Part shown: in pieces, positions 49,826-58,598 of the stretch
Layout of the letters: each line of letters starts with the position of its first letter
Position numbering within the stretch: position 1 is the first letter of the stretch
DNA from: Nonlabens sp. YIK11
Lineage (GTDB): Bacteria > Bacteroidota > Bacteroidia > Flavobacteriales > Flavobacteriaceae
Assembly: GCF_001413925.1 (NCBI RefSeq)
Contig: NZ_LBMJ01000001.1
Location: 558,001-622,000 of the forward strand
Direction of reading: 5' to 3'
Length of the DNA: 64,000 bases
Made by a program: the position numbers and the translations under genes
Notes under the pieces: model-generated
What the model was told of the DNA's origin: nothing
Database searches by the model: none
The model's input: only the letters and a program-made list of their open reading frames with translations

Positions 49826-50794
49826 ATGAAATATTATATCTATTTATTATTGTCTTTAATCATGATTTCTTGTAATGAGAAATCGGTACGTATTAATGAC
49901 AGTGCCGGTAAACTTAACGATATACTGGTCGTTATTGACAGTGATAATTGGGACGGTCAGATAGGCGACAGCATAAGAGCAGTTCTCGCGAGACCTATTG
50001 ATGGTATTGTACGTGAGGAGCCTATGTTTACGCTCAATCAGGTAAAACCAGAGTCGTTTAGCGGCATGCTTAAAAAATCCCGTAACTACCTGTTTATTCA
50101 AAAATCAGACAGTACTGGTGTTGCGATAAGAAAGGATAAATATGCGATGCCTCAGTTGGGCGTTATCGTTAGAGGACCCAACACACAAGCCATTGCTACG
50201 GCTATAAGCGACAATGCAGACGATATCATCAACATTTTTAATGACAGCGAGATTGCGGAAAAACAGCGTCTTATAAAGCAAGTGCAACTAAATACAGACG
50301 GTATTAAAGATCGATTTGGCATTGTGATTACTGTACCCCAAGCGTATTTTGAAGCAAAACGAGAAGATCCTGATTTTGTTTGGCTTAGACGTCCGATACC
50401 GGAAGGAACCATGGACATCATGATTTATGAAGTTCCTTTAAATGAAATTAACAGAGACAGCACAGTAGCACAGGATATTGTTAGAGTAAGAGACTCTATA
50501 GGCAGTAGAAAAATTCCAGTAGATAACGGGACGTTTCTAACAGAGCCTGCGTTTTCTCCTTTTGTAAATGAAACGCAGATCGATGGCAAGTTTGCCTTTG
50601 AAACTAAGGGAACTTGGTATGTCAAAAATAAATTTATGGCGGGTCCTTTTGTGAACTATGCCGTATACAACGAATCCAAAGAGAACTGGCTTATTATAGA
50701 AGGATACGTATCTGCTCCTAATGCAGAACAGCGCAACTATCTTTTTGAGCTGGATGCCATATTGAAGAGCATTGATTTTGTGAACCTAGAGTAA
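49826..50794 (+). CDS. DUF4837 family lipoprotein
   Basis: A 322-residue lipoprotein of Bacteroidota (MKYYIYLLLSLIMISCNEK, lipobox ISC). It begins with SAGKLNDILVVIDSDNWDGQIGDSIRAVLARPIDGIVREEPMFTLNQV, the conserved DUF4837 start. Two similar alpha/beta halves follow; the second has FGIVITVPQAYFEAKREDPDFVWLRRPIPEGTMDIMIYEVPL and WYVKNKFMAGPFVNYA. Function unknown. The spacing of four bases after mltD suggests a joint role in peptidoglycan or envelope upkeep. Confidence 0.9.
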   Translation: MKYYIYLLLSLIMISCNEKSVRINDSAGKLNDILVVIDSDNWDGQIGDSIRAVLARPIDGIVREEPMFTLNQVKPESFSGMLKKSRNYLFIQKSDSTGVAIRKDKYAMPQLGVIVRGPNTQAIATAISDNADDIINIFNDSEIAEKQRLIKQVQLNTDGIKDRFGIVITVPQAYFEAKREDPDFVWLRRPIPEGTMDIMIYEVPLNEINRDSTVAQDIVRVRDSIGSRKIPVDNGTFLTEPAFSPFVNETQIDGKFAFETKGTWYVKNKFMAGPFVNYAVYNESKENWLIIEGYVSAPNAEQRNYLFELDAILKSIDFVNLE

Positions 50795-50802
50795 GCGTTA
50801 TT

Positions 50803-51642
50803 ATGAATAAACTTATTCTTTTTGCTTTTCTAATTTTCATTTCCTTCTCTTTATGCTTTTCTCAAATTCCAGTAGAAAAGTACAGGGAAGAAATCCAAAA
50901 CCTTAAAACGGAAAAGCAAATTGATGATTATTGGAATAGATTAGAGAAAATAGACCAAGAAATGCTTGTGTTTATGAATGATATCCATGAAAGCGATAGT
51001 CTTTCCATAAGTAATATGATAAGAACCGCACTAATTTTTGAGATTCATGGGAATCAAGCTTATGATCAGAATAATGTGGTCCCTATCCTAAATTTATCAC
51101 ACAATTGGGTAAACGAATCCCAAATTGCATTTTGGCCAATTATTGAAAAATGTAGAGAAGTAGGTGGTGTTATAGAAAGTTTTGGCGGCAAATATCCGGC
51201 CTATGAACTTGAAAGTATTTCCTTATCATTTTACGATTATTCTTTAGTTGGTCAAGAATCAAAATATCCATCTTTAATGAAGAAACTTAAAGAGCATGAG
51301 AGCGATTATATAGTTGATTCACTTATAAAGTCTTTTAATAATCTAGAAAGGCTTAAGGAATTATCAGAAATAAATATATTACATAATTGGAAGCGACAAT
51401 CATTTAAAGGAACGACTGGTGCAGGCATATTTTCATTCGTAACCATGTCTGATAATGAGGTTTATTTGAAGAGGAATGGAAGAATTGAAAAACTTATTTT
51501 AATAGAAACTGGGATCAATGAAAAGATCTTCAGATTAGTGAATGAGCCTTTTGGGTGGACTTATGTTTATGGCTCTGAGGGAAGCTTGTCTCTAGTTGAT
51601 GAGCAGAGAAATATCCTAATAGAATATACCCTTTCAAAATAA
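50803..51642 (+). CDS. hypothetical secreted protein
   Basis: A 279-residue exported protein (signal peptide MNKLILFAFLIFISFSLCFSQ). The mature part is low in GC and helical, with YREEIQNLKTEKQIDDYWNRLEKIDQEMLVF and SHNWVNESQIAFWPIIEKCREVGGVIESFGGKYPAYELESISLSFYDYS. The C-terminal 70 residues are beta-rich (YLKRNGRIEKLILIETG). No family recognised. It follows DUF4837 by eight bases, yet its base composition differs, so it may be a later addition to the unit. It ends in a strong bidirectional terminator. Confidence 0.68.
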   Translation: MNKLILFAFLIFISFSLCFSQIPVEKYREEIQNLKTEKQIDDYWNRLEKIDQEMLVFMNDIHESDSLSISNMIRTALIFEIHGNQAYDQNNVVPILNLSHNWVNESQIAFWPIIEKCREVGGVIESFGGKYPAYELESISLSFYDYSLVGQESKYPSLMKKLKEHESDYIVDSLIKSFNNLERLKELSEINILHNWKRQSFKGTTGAGIFSFVTMSDNEVYLKRNGRIEKLILIETGINEKIFRLVNEPFGWTYVYGSEGSLSLVDEQRNILIEYTLSK

Positions 51643-51672
51643 CTCATCTTGTTAGAATCGTTTCCAACGTAA

Positions 51673-51704
51673 AAAAGCCCTAGAAAGTTATTTCTAGGGC
51701 TTTT
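51673..51704. terminator. bidirectional terminator
   Basis: Fourteen-bp perfect stem (51673-51686 with 51691-51704) and GTTA loop, with A/T runs at both ends, between the converging secreted-protein gene and tatA. Confidence 0.92.
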
Positions 51705-51728
51705 CAAATATTGTTATGAGATGAAATT

Positions 51729-51932
51729 TTACTTAGAATTGATTCCTTTAGTAGAATCTTCTTTTTCATCTTCTTTAGTGGCATCCTTGAATTCTTTGAT
51801 ACCGCCGCCTAGACCGCGCATCAATTCGGGTATTTTTTTACCGCCAAAAAGCAGTACCAAAACCAGCACGATAAGAACTACCTGCCACACGCCGAACATT
51901 CCCAAAATAAAACCAGTTATCATAATTTCCAT
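51729..51932 (-). CDS. tatA: Sec-independent translocase subunit TatA
   Basis: A 67-residue membrane protein forming the Tat translocation pore. One helix (about 5-29) runs into FGGKKIPELMRGLGGGIKEFKDATKEDEKED, the amphipathic helix with the FGxKKLPEL signature. A second in-frame Met at position 4 could also be the start. No tatC is next to it. The -7 element CAAAGATA (plus strand 51946-51953) is just upstream. Confidence 0.95.
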   Translation of the reverse strand: MEIMITGFILGMFGVWQVVLIVLVLVLLFGGKKIPELMRGLGGGIKEFKDATKEDEKEDSTKGINSK

Positions 51933-51945
51933 TTTTTATAGATTA

Positions 51946-51953
51946 CAAAGATA
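51946..51953 (-). promoter_or_regulatory. -7 promoter element of tatA
   Basis: TATCTTTG on the minus strand, 13 bp before the tatA ATG. Confidence 0.45.
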
Positions 51954-52036
51954 CAAAACGACCTACTTCTAATCATTACCCTTAACATTCAATAATTGGA
52001 CCGCTTAAACAATCCATTATCGATGGGTGCGTTTGT

Positions 52037-52044
52037 TATATTTG
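52037..52044 (+). promoter_or_regulatory. -7 promoter element of the M23-GH3 unit
   Basis: TATATTTG, nine bases before the M23 gene ATG. Confidence 0.45.
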
Positions 52045-52053
52045 TAAAGACTC

Positions 52054-52914
52054 ATGGAAAAACCTAAAAAGAAATACAAAGGCAAGTGGCGCAATCATTA
52101 TAGGCTTGTGGTGCTTAATGACGATACCTTTGAAGAGCGTTTTAGCCTTAAGCTTACCAGGCTTAATGTATTCACGGTAACTTTAGTAAGCGCCGTTTTG
52201 CTAGTAGGGCTTACCACCTTTTTTATTGCATTTACACCTATCCGTGAATTTATTCCAGGTTATTCCAGCAGTGAGGTGCGCAATGAAACCACCGCTCTGC
52301 TTAGAGAAACAGACTCCCTTAAAGCAAAGCTGGCCTTGAATGAGCAGCAATACAGCCGTATAAAAATGGTGTTGAGTGGTGATATCACCAGCGAGGAATA
52401 TGCTCGCATTGACAGCATTGCACAGGTGGAAACTACCATATCCTTATCAGATTTTGCACCTAGCAAAGAGGATAGCCTGCTACGGGAAGAAGTCGCTCGC
52501 GAGGATAAATACAACCTGATTGAAGGCGCAAAAGCCAGAACCAACTTTGTCTTTTTTAATCCATTAAAGGGTAAGATTTCAAACGGTTACAACCCAAAAG
52601 AAAAACATTACGGTGTTGACGTCACCGCAGCGGTCAATACACCTATCAAGGCCGCAGCAGCTGGAACGGTCATCTTCTCAGGCTGGAGCGCAGAAACCGG
52701 TTACACCATTTTGCTGGAGCATTCCTATGGACTGCTCACCGTCTATAAACATTGCGGTACTCTTACTAAAAGCCAAAACGATAAAGTCCTGGCCGGTGAG
52801 GTCATTGCCAGTGTGGGCAATACCGGCGAACTCACAAATGGTCCGCATCTACATTTTGAGCTTTGGAGTGATGGCTATGCGCTGGATCCCATCAACTTTA
52901 TAAATTTCGAGTAA
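52054..52914 (+). CDS. M23 family metallopeptidase
   Basis: A 286-residue inner-membrane-anchored peptidoglycan endopeptidase-like protein. A basic start and a helix at about 37-58 are followed by a coiled-coil region (TTALLRETDSLKAKLALNEQQYSRIKM). The lysostaphin-type domain spans about 170-286: HYGVDVTAAVNTPIKAAAAGTVIFSGW supplies the first His and Asp ligands, and GPHLHFELW the HxH. The sites look intact, so it may be active and not just an activator. The stop overlaps the GH3 ATG (TAATG). Confidence 0.93.
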   Translation: MEKPKKKYKGKWRNHYRLVVLNDDTFEERFSLKLTRLNVFTVTLVSAVLLVGLTTFFIAFTPIREFIPGYSSSEVRNETTALLRETDSLKAKLALNEQQYSRIKMVLSGDITSEEYARIDSIAQVETTISLSDFAPSKEDSLLREEVAREDKYNLIEGAKARTNFVFFNPLKGKISNGYNPKEKHYGVDVTAAVNTPIKAAAAGTVIFSGWSAETGYTILLEHSYGLLTVYKHCGTLTKSQNDKVLAGEVIASVGNTGELTNGPHLHFELWSDGYALDPINFINFE

Positions 52915-54419
52915 TGTCCATTAAGTCCATTGCAGCAAAGGTTTTTGCGGCTACTGTCCACAAAAAAACCCAAAAATGGGCGAGCAACCCAGTCAAATCA
53001 CAGCAAAAGGTTTTTCATGATTTGCTCAAAATGGCTGGAGATACCGCTTTCGCGAAAGCGCACTCTTTCTCCAACATAAAAACACATCAAGACTTCATTA
53101 ATCAAGTACCCATACGCGATTATGAGCAGCTGAAGCCCTTTGTCGATCGAGTAGTGGCCGGAGAAGAAGACGTTTTATGGCCGGGCAAGCCACTCTATTT
53201 TGCTAAAACTTCTGGAACTACCAGCGGTGCCAAATACATACCGCTGACCAAGGAATCCATGCCAGAGCACATAAAGGCCGCTCGCAATGCGATCTTGAGT
53301 TACATTCATGAGACTGGCAACTCGAGGTTTGTGGATGGAAAAATGATCTTTCTTCAAGGCAGCCCAGAACTTGAAGAAAAAAACGGAATACAACTGGGAC
53401 GCTTAAGCGGTATCGTCGCTCATTTTGTACCAGATTACCTGCAACGCAATCGCATGCCCAGCTGGGAAACTAACTGCATTGAGGACTGGGAAACAAAGGT
53501 TGAGGCCGTGATTGACGAGACCTTAAGGGAAAACATGACGGTAATCTCTGGAATTCCCAGCTGGTTGCAAATGTATTTTGAACGTATCGTGGCGAGAACC
53601 GGTAAGAAAGTAGGCGAGGTTTTCCCAAATCTAGAATTATTGATTTATGGTGGCGTCAACTTTGAGCCCTATAAAGCAAAATTTGATTCTCTAATAGGAC
53701 GACCTATAAATAGTATCGAGCTCTTCCCAGCCAGCGAAGGGTTTTTTGCCTATCAGGACGAACAAACCGAAAAAGGAATGCTCCTACTGCTGGATGCGGG
53801 AATTTTCTACGAGTTCATCCCAGCAGATCAATTCCACGACGAGAACCCACTAAGGTTAACAATTGGTGAAGTAGAAATTGGTGTCAATTATGTGATGATC
53901 ATATCAACTACCGCAGGCTTATGGGCGTATGATCTAGGTGACACCATAGCTTTTACTTCAACAGATCCGTATCGGGTAGTGGTAACAGGAAGAATCAAGC
54001 ATTACATTAGTGCCAGCGGTGAGCATGTGATAGGGAAAGAGGTAGAAGAAGCGATGAAAGCTGCTATATCACATACAAACTTAGTCGTTAATGAATTTAC
54101 GGTAGCACCACAACTGGATCCACCAGCTGGTGAGCTGCCATTTCACGAGTGGTTTGTCGAGATGGACACCGCACCAGATAAAGCACAACTTAAAGCATTT
54201 GCCGCCCAGCTAGACCGCGAAATGCGTGAGCAAAACAGTTATTACGACGACCTTATTAAAGGAAAAGTGCTACAACCGCTACAGATTCAAGTACTCAAAA
54301 CAGGTGCTTTCAAGGAGTATATGAAAAGCATCGGCAAATTAGGCGGTCAAAACAAACTGCCGAGACTATCCAACGATAGGAAGATTGCTGGATTGCTAAC
54401 AGGAAAAGTAATTAATTAA
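52914..54419 (+). CDS. GH3-like acyl-adenylating enzyme
   Basis: A 501-residue cytoplasmic protein of the GH3 family (ANL-type adenylate-forming enzymes known from plant auxin conjugation). Motifs: ATP-binding FAKTSGTTSGAKYIPLT (about 94-110), LELLIYGGVNFEPYKAKF, ELFPASEGFFAYQD, YDLGDTIAFTSTDPYRVVVTGRIKHYISASGEHVIGKEVEEAM. Bacterial substrates are unknown. An exact palindrome encodes AFAKA at residues 45-49 (GDTAFAKAHSF), where GH3 proteins usually have a TAFG-like helix. Coupled to the M23 gene. Confidence 0.92.
   Translation: MSIKSIAAKVFAATVHKKTQKWASNPVKSQQKVFHDLLKMAGDTAFAKAHSFSNIKTHQDFINQVPIRDYEQLKPFVDRVVAGEEDVLWPGKPLYFAKTSGTTSGAKYIPLTKESMPEHIKAARNAILSYIHETGNSRFVDGKMIFLQGSPELEEKNGIQLGRLSGIVAHFVPDYLQRNRMPSWETNCIEDWETKVEAVIDETLRENMTVISGIPSWLQMYFERIVARTGKKVGEVFPNLELLIYGGVNFEPYKAKFDSLIGRPINSIELFPASEGFFAYQDEQTEKGMLLLLDAGIFYEFIPADQFHDENPLRLTIGEVEIGVNYVMIISTTAGLWAYDLGDTIAFTSTDPYRVVVTGRIKHYISASGEHVIGKEVEEAMKAAISHTNLVVNEFTVAPQLDPPAGELPFHEWFVEMDTAPDKAQLKAFAAQLDREMREQNSYYDDLIKGKVLQPLQIQVLKTGAFKEYMKSIGKLGGQNKLPRLSNDRKIAGLLTGKVIN
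53045..53060. repeat. 16-bp palindrome copy 14 (in GH3-like gene)
   Basis: Read as AFAKA in the N-terminal TAFxxxHxF helix typical of the family. Confidence 0.97.
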
Positions 54420-54739
54420 CGATAAGTTTTCCGCATTCCATGTTGAATTTAAATGGGTATTTTAACATTGCCTATTATAGTTTACGCTCAGTAGGAATTT
54501 TATATTCATTACTATTTGAAATGTTTAGATAGAGCCTGCATTATTTGAATGTTGAGAAATTATCAATCCCTGAAGAATAGGATTAATTAGAACATTTACT
54601 TCCTATAGGAAATGTTTTGAATTGATGTCAATTCTTAATGTTTAGTTTCAATAATGACGGAATTTAAATAAAAGCATTAATACTGGCACTCTAGACACTA
54701 TTTTTGAATTCATGTTTTCGCAGGATTAAAAATTTCAAA
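54420..54739. other. AT-rich intergenic segment with a possible promoter
   Basis: About 320 bp without a credible gene. A -7 match TATTTTTG lies at 54699-54706, about 34 bp before the ATG at 54740. No repeat or hairpin of note. Confidence 0.5.
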
Positions 54740-57688
54740 ATGCTATATTTTCAAATTATTTTATTGGTCATATTGTTTGTAAGCTTGTTAACTATTTTAA
54801 AGAACAAGATGTTTAAGTCGATAGGTGCACTCTTAGGTGGAATTTTTATATCACTTCAAGTAGTTTCGATCTATCTTACTAATAACATAGGCGATTATAA
54901 ATTTTACGAGCACTTCAAATGGAGTGTTGTTTCAAATATCTACCAAGAATTTCTTCCAGAGTTCCTATTGGCTGTTTGTTTTTTAGTGATTATTACATTT
55001 ATATTATACTGGTTATCAAGTATTTTATCAAAATTGTCCAGTAAGATTAGTGTGCCTACATCGATCATTTGTACAATTCTTTTGAGTCTTAACTCTCATG
55101 TTTTCTATAATTTGTATGAAACCATTTCTTTAAAAAGTGGCAACTCATATACCTTAACAAAAGCAATTAGTAAACTTCCTTTACAAAAAGCGGAATTGTT
55201 GACTAACCGAGATGTTAGTGCTTCTGCTGGGAGAAACATCATTTTTTTGTCACTGGAATCTTTTGAAAAAGGATTTATTAATGAGCGGCCTGATTTAACG
55301 CCTCACCTCAATCAGCTCAAGAAGGAATATCATTATTATGACCTGCTCCCTTCATCTGGTGGAGGTTGGACTAGCGCATCGGCATACATGGCCTTGACAG
55401 GAATGCCGGCTTATTTTGGAAATAAGTACAATGATATATTTCAAGGAAGCAATAAAATACAGATTAATAACATAGGTAACGTGCTTGAAACAGCGGGTTA
55501 TGATATGCAGTATCTAATTGCGAACAAGGACTTTTCTGGTATGAAGGATATGTTAGAGACGCTAGGTTTTAATGTCAAATCAGAGGATGATTTTGAAACT
55601 AAATATGAAAAAATTCCCTGGGGAATACATGACAAAGATTTATTTGATGAAATAGAAAAAGAAGCTATTGCTCTAAGTGAGAAAGAACGACCATTTGCTC
55701 TGTTTGCCAGTACTATTTCAACTCACTACCCTGATGGTATCTATGACAGCCGAATGGAAAGTTTGATAGCACCAAAAAACTCAGAATTAGAGTTCATGGT
55801 AGCTGCTGTTGATTATTACATTGGCAATTTATTCTCCACATTGAAAGAAAAGAACCTTCTTGAAAATACAACTGTAATTATTGTTCCTGATCATCAATTT
55901 ATGGGTAAACATAAGGTGATTGATGATTTAGAAGACAGGGGTTTATTTGTTCTATCAACTACTCCTATTGATGAAATGGAAACAAAAAACCTGTCGCAGG
56001 TATCTATGCCCAACATAGTTTTGGATGTGGCAGATATTGAAACGGACGCTGTTTTTCTTGACGATTTGATTCAAGGAAATAAAAACCAATTCGTATACAA
56101 TTATAAAAAAGAACTCAGGGATGTCAATATCGCATCACTCAACACTATCACTATGAAAGATGGCTTTAATGTTGTGCGTATGGACTCCTTAATTTCTGTG
56201 GCATACAAAAATGATTCAAATCTCATTTTTGCACAAACAGATTTAACCAAAGCTTCTAAAAAACTTTTCCAAATTAATGTTGATAGATACTTCAGATATT
56301 ATAGCTCTAGGCATATACCTATAGCAGATATAAAGACTGCCGTTAAAAAGCCAAATACCATAAACATCATTTATGTTAATGATACCATACACACTTATTA
56401 TAGTGATCAAGATGGATTGGTTTCTTTTAAAAAGGATGCAAATAGGGTAGTTTTTGAAAACACTGAGTTGATTCCTAAGTTTCAATTTTTACAACCTTCT
56501 TCCAATGAAGAAGAATTAGACAAAAAACTTCAATTTCTTGTTATACGTAGCTCTGGTTTCAACTCCAAGGAAACAAGTTACTATCAATACGGTGGTAACA
56601 CATATCGATTTTCACGTGGAGTTAATGTAATTTCAATTAATTCTAAGGGTAGTTATACTCTGGAAAACTTTGACACCTATGCAAATTATGAAGCTAGAAA
56701 TGAACTTTTGACTTACTTGAAACAAATAAAAAAATCAAAATTTCGAAGTTTTATTATTGTTCATGATACTGCAGGAGAGGTTTTTGGAGAATTTGAACAA
56801 GAACTTAATGCGATAGGACTTTTTAAATTAATTGATATTAAAAATCGCCAGGCTTACATAGCTTCCTATGAACAAGGTGGTTTCTTAGAATATTTGGATG
56901 ACTTTACAATAGAAAAAAAATATGCGGTACCTAATTTAAAGCTAGAAGCAAAAAGAAATACTGATGATGAAATCACAACTTATAGTAAACAAGTAGATAG
57001 GTTCATAGCACATGCTGGAGGTAAAATTGATGGTAAGGTTTACACAAATTCTTTAGAGGCCCTAAATAAGAGCTATCAAGCAGGATTTCGCTTATTTGAG
57101 CTTGACATAATCAAAACTAGCGATGGGCATTTTGTGGCTGCTCATGATTGGGACACTTGGAAGAGGCTATCTAATTATTCAGGGGAGACACCAGTTACCC
57201 TTAAGATTTTTAACTCACAAAAACTCTTTGGTGAGTATACACCGCTTGATATGACAGCTATAAATAGTTGGTTTGAAACTCATAAGGATGCAATACTTGT
57301 TACCGACAAAACCAGGGAAATAAAGAGGTTTAGTACAGAATTCTTAGACAAGAGCAGGTTGATAATGGAAGTGTTCAATGTTGAGGATGCAGAACTCGCA
57401 TCAGTTTATAGGGTGGAACCTATTCTATCAGAGAGCATTATTGCCAGCATGAATTTAAATTTAGTCCCGTTTATGAAGGACAGGGATTTTAAGTATATTA
57501 CTTTCTCAAGGAATTCAATTTCAAAATTTAAGGGTGTTTTGAAAATGGCTAAGGAAAACGGTATTAAATCCTATGTTTACCACGTCAACTTTCAAGGAGG
57601 AAAGGACGAAAAATATGTGGTAGAATATGAACTAGGTCAGGTTTACGGACTTTATGCAGATGAGTGGGATTTTAAAACTCCAGAATAA
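54740..57688 (+). CDS. OpgB-like phosphoglycerol transferase fused to ILEI and GDPD-like domains
   Basis: A 982-residue protein from ATG 54740; a TTG at 54704 overlaps the -7 element and is less likely. Four membrane helices (1-20, 24-45, 75-98, 107-128) precede a sulfatase-fold domain (about 165-460) like E. coli OpgB: Glu173 in FLSLESF, Thr211 in GGGWTSAS (presumed nucleophile), His329 in THYPDG, Asp384-His385 in VPDHQF. Residues about 596-712 resemble the ILEI/FAM3 fold (GVNVISINSKGSYTLENFDTY). About 754-982 resemble a glycerophosphodiester phosphodiesterase (His758 in FIAHAGG, Glu787 and Asp789, His802 in AAHDWD), but the usual Arg after the first His is missing. A DAG kinase gene follows with zero spacing. 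Glycerophosphate transfer to a glycan is inferred. Confidence 0.8.
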   Translation: MLYFQIILLVILFVSLLTILKNKMFKSIGALLGGIFISLQVVSIYLTNNIGDYKFYEHFKWSVVSNIYQEFLPEFLLAVCFLVIITFILYWLSSILSKLSSKISVPTSIICTILLSLNSHVFYNLYETISLKSGNSYTLTKAISKLPLQKAELLTNRDVSASAGRNIIFLSLESFEKGFINERPDLTPHLNQLKKEYHYYDLLPSSGGGWTSASAYMALTGMPAYFGNKYNDIFQGSNKIQINNIGNVLETAGYDMQYLIANKDFSGMKDMLETLGFNVKSEDDFETKYEKIPWGIHDKDLFDEIEKEAIALSEKERPFALFASTISTHYPDGIYDSRMESLIAPKNSELEFMVAAVDYYIGNLFSTLKEKNLLENTTVIIVPDHQFMGKHKVIDDLEDRGLFVLSTTPIDEMETKNLSQVSMPNIVLDVADIETDAVFLDDLIQGNKNQFVYNYKKELRDVNIASLNTITMKDGFNVVRMDSLISVAYKNDSNLIFAQTDLTKASKKLFQINVDRYFRYYSSRHIPIADIKTAVKKPNTINIIYVNDTIHTYYSDQDGLVSFKKDANRVVFENTELIPKFQFLQPSSNEEELDKKLQFLVIRSSGFNSKETSYYQYGGNTYRFSRGVNVISINSKGSYTLENFDTYANYEARNELLTYLKQIKKSKFRSFIIVHDTAGEVFGEFEQELNAIGLFKLIDIKNRQAYIASYEQGGFLEYLDDFTIEKKYAVPNLKLEAKRNTDDEITTYSKQVDRFIAHAGGKIDGKVYTNSLEALNKSYQAGFRLFELDIIKTSDGHFVAAHDWDTWKRLSNYSGETPVTLKIFNSQKLFGEYTPLDMTAINSWFETHKDAILVTDKTREIKRFSTEFLDKSRLIMEVFNVEDAELASVYRVEPILSESIIASMNLNLVPFMKDRDFKYITFSRNSISKFKGVLKMAKENGIKSYVYHVNFQGGKDEKYVVEYELGQVYGLYADEWDFKTPE

Positions 57689-58525
57689 GTGACTAGAATA
57701 GCGTTTTTAGTGAATCCCATATCTGGAAGACAAGAAAACGTCCTAACCATAGAAGAGGTAAAATCTATTTTTAGCGAACAGGATTTTGAAATCCAGCTAC
57801 AATATTCTTCTTCAAAAGAAAATCTTGAATATTTAACCCAGAGCTGTATTCAAAATAAGGTGGAAATTATTGTAGCTTGTGGTGGAGACGGTACCATAAA
57901 TACAATTGCAAATCATTTGATTGATTCATCCGTTTCCCTAGCTGTCCTACCTAGAGGCTCGGGTAATGGCTTAGCGACCCATTTAAATATTAAACATTCC
58001 TTACCTAGACTACATGAGAATATTTCAAAGTCGAAATACAAACTAATAGATTGTGGTTCAGTCAACGGTATTTATTTCTTTTCCAACTTTGCTTTAGGCT
58101 ATCCAGCAGATGTTATAGAAAGATACGACAAAGACAATAGTCGAGGCTTTATCACATATTTTAAACATAGTGTTTTGTCTTTTCTGTCCTTTCGCAGAAA
58201 AAAGATAGGTTTACTTGAACGTTTTACGAAGACCTACAGCGTTCTGATCTCAAACACTAAATACATGGGCTATGACTTATCGTTAACGCCAGGAGCCAAA
58301 TTAGATAGTGGTAAATTAGAGTTAGTGCATGCAAATTCACGTCTAGGGTTAATCAGAATCATGATTTCTACGTTATTACTAGGGAATAATCATGCACAGA
58401 CTATAGACAGTACTGTAATTGAAGTGCCTTATGGTTTTCCAGCTCAAATCGATGGAGAGCCTCTCCAGCTGCGGCCACCTTATGTTATTTCATCCCATGT
58501 TAGCAAGCTTAAAGTGATTGCCTAG
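57689..58525 (+). CDS. diacylglycerol kinase family lipid kinase
   Basis: A 278-residue cytoplasmic lipid kinase of the DagK/YegS type, starting at GTG 57689 right after the preceding stop. It begins MTRIAFLVNPISGR. The ATP-site GGDGTINTIANHL is at 65-77, and LAVLPRGSGNGLATHLNI follows; the second beta domain includes the GYPADVIERYDKD region and AQIDGEPLQL. It should phosphorylate diacylglycerol or a related lipid to phosphatidic acid. Coupling to an OpgB-like enzyme, which releases diacylglycerol from phosphatidylglycerol, makes a recycling role very plausible. Confidence 0.92.
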   Translation: MTRIAFLVNPISGRQENVLTIEEVKSIFSEQDFEIQLQYSSSKENLEYLTQSCIQNKVEIIVACGGDGTINTIANHLIDSSVSLAVLPRGSGNGLATHLNIKHSLPRLHENISKSKYKLIDCGSVNGIYFFSNFALGYPADVIERYDKDNSRGFITYFKHSVLSFLSFRRKKIGLLERFTKTYSVLISNTKYMGYDLSLTPGAKLDSGKLELVHANSRLGLIRIMISTLLLGNNHAQTIDSTVIEVPYGFPAQIDGEPLQLRPPYVISSHVSKLKVIA

Positions 58526-58550
58526 CTATTTTACTAGCATCGTATGATTC

Positions 58551-58582
58551 TTTCAAATAACACCGTTAGAATTCTATCTTTG
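58551..58582 (+). promoter_or_regulatory. promoter of the AMP-nucleosidase-like gene
   Basis: TATCTTTG at 58575-58582 with TTTC at 58551-58554, 20 bp spacer, 16 bp before the ATG. Confidence 0.55.
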
Positions 58583-58598
58583 TAAAGAAATTACATTT

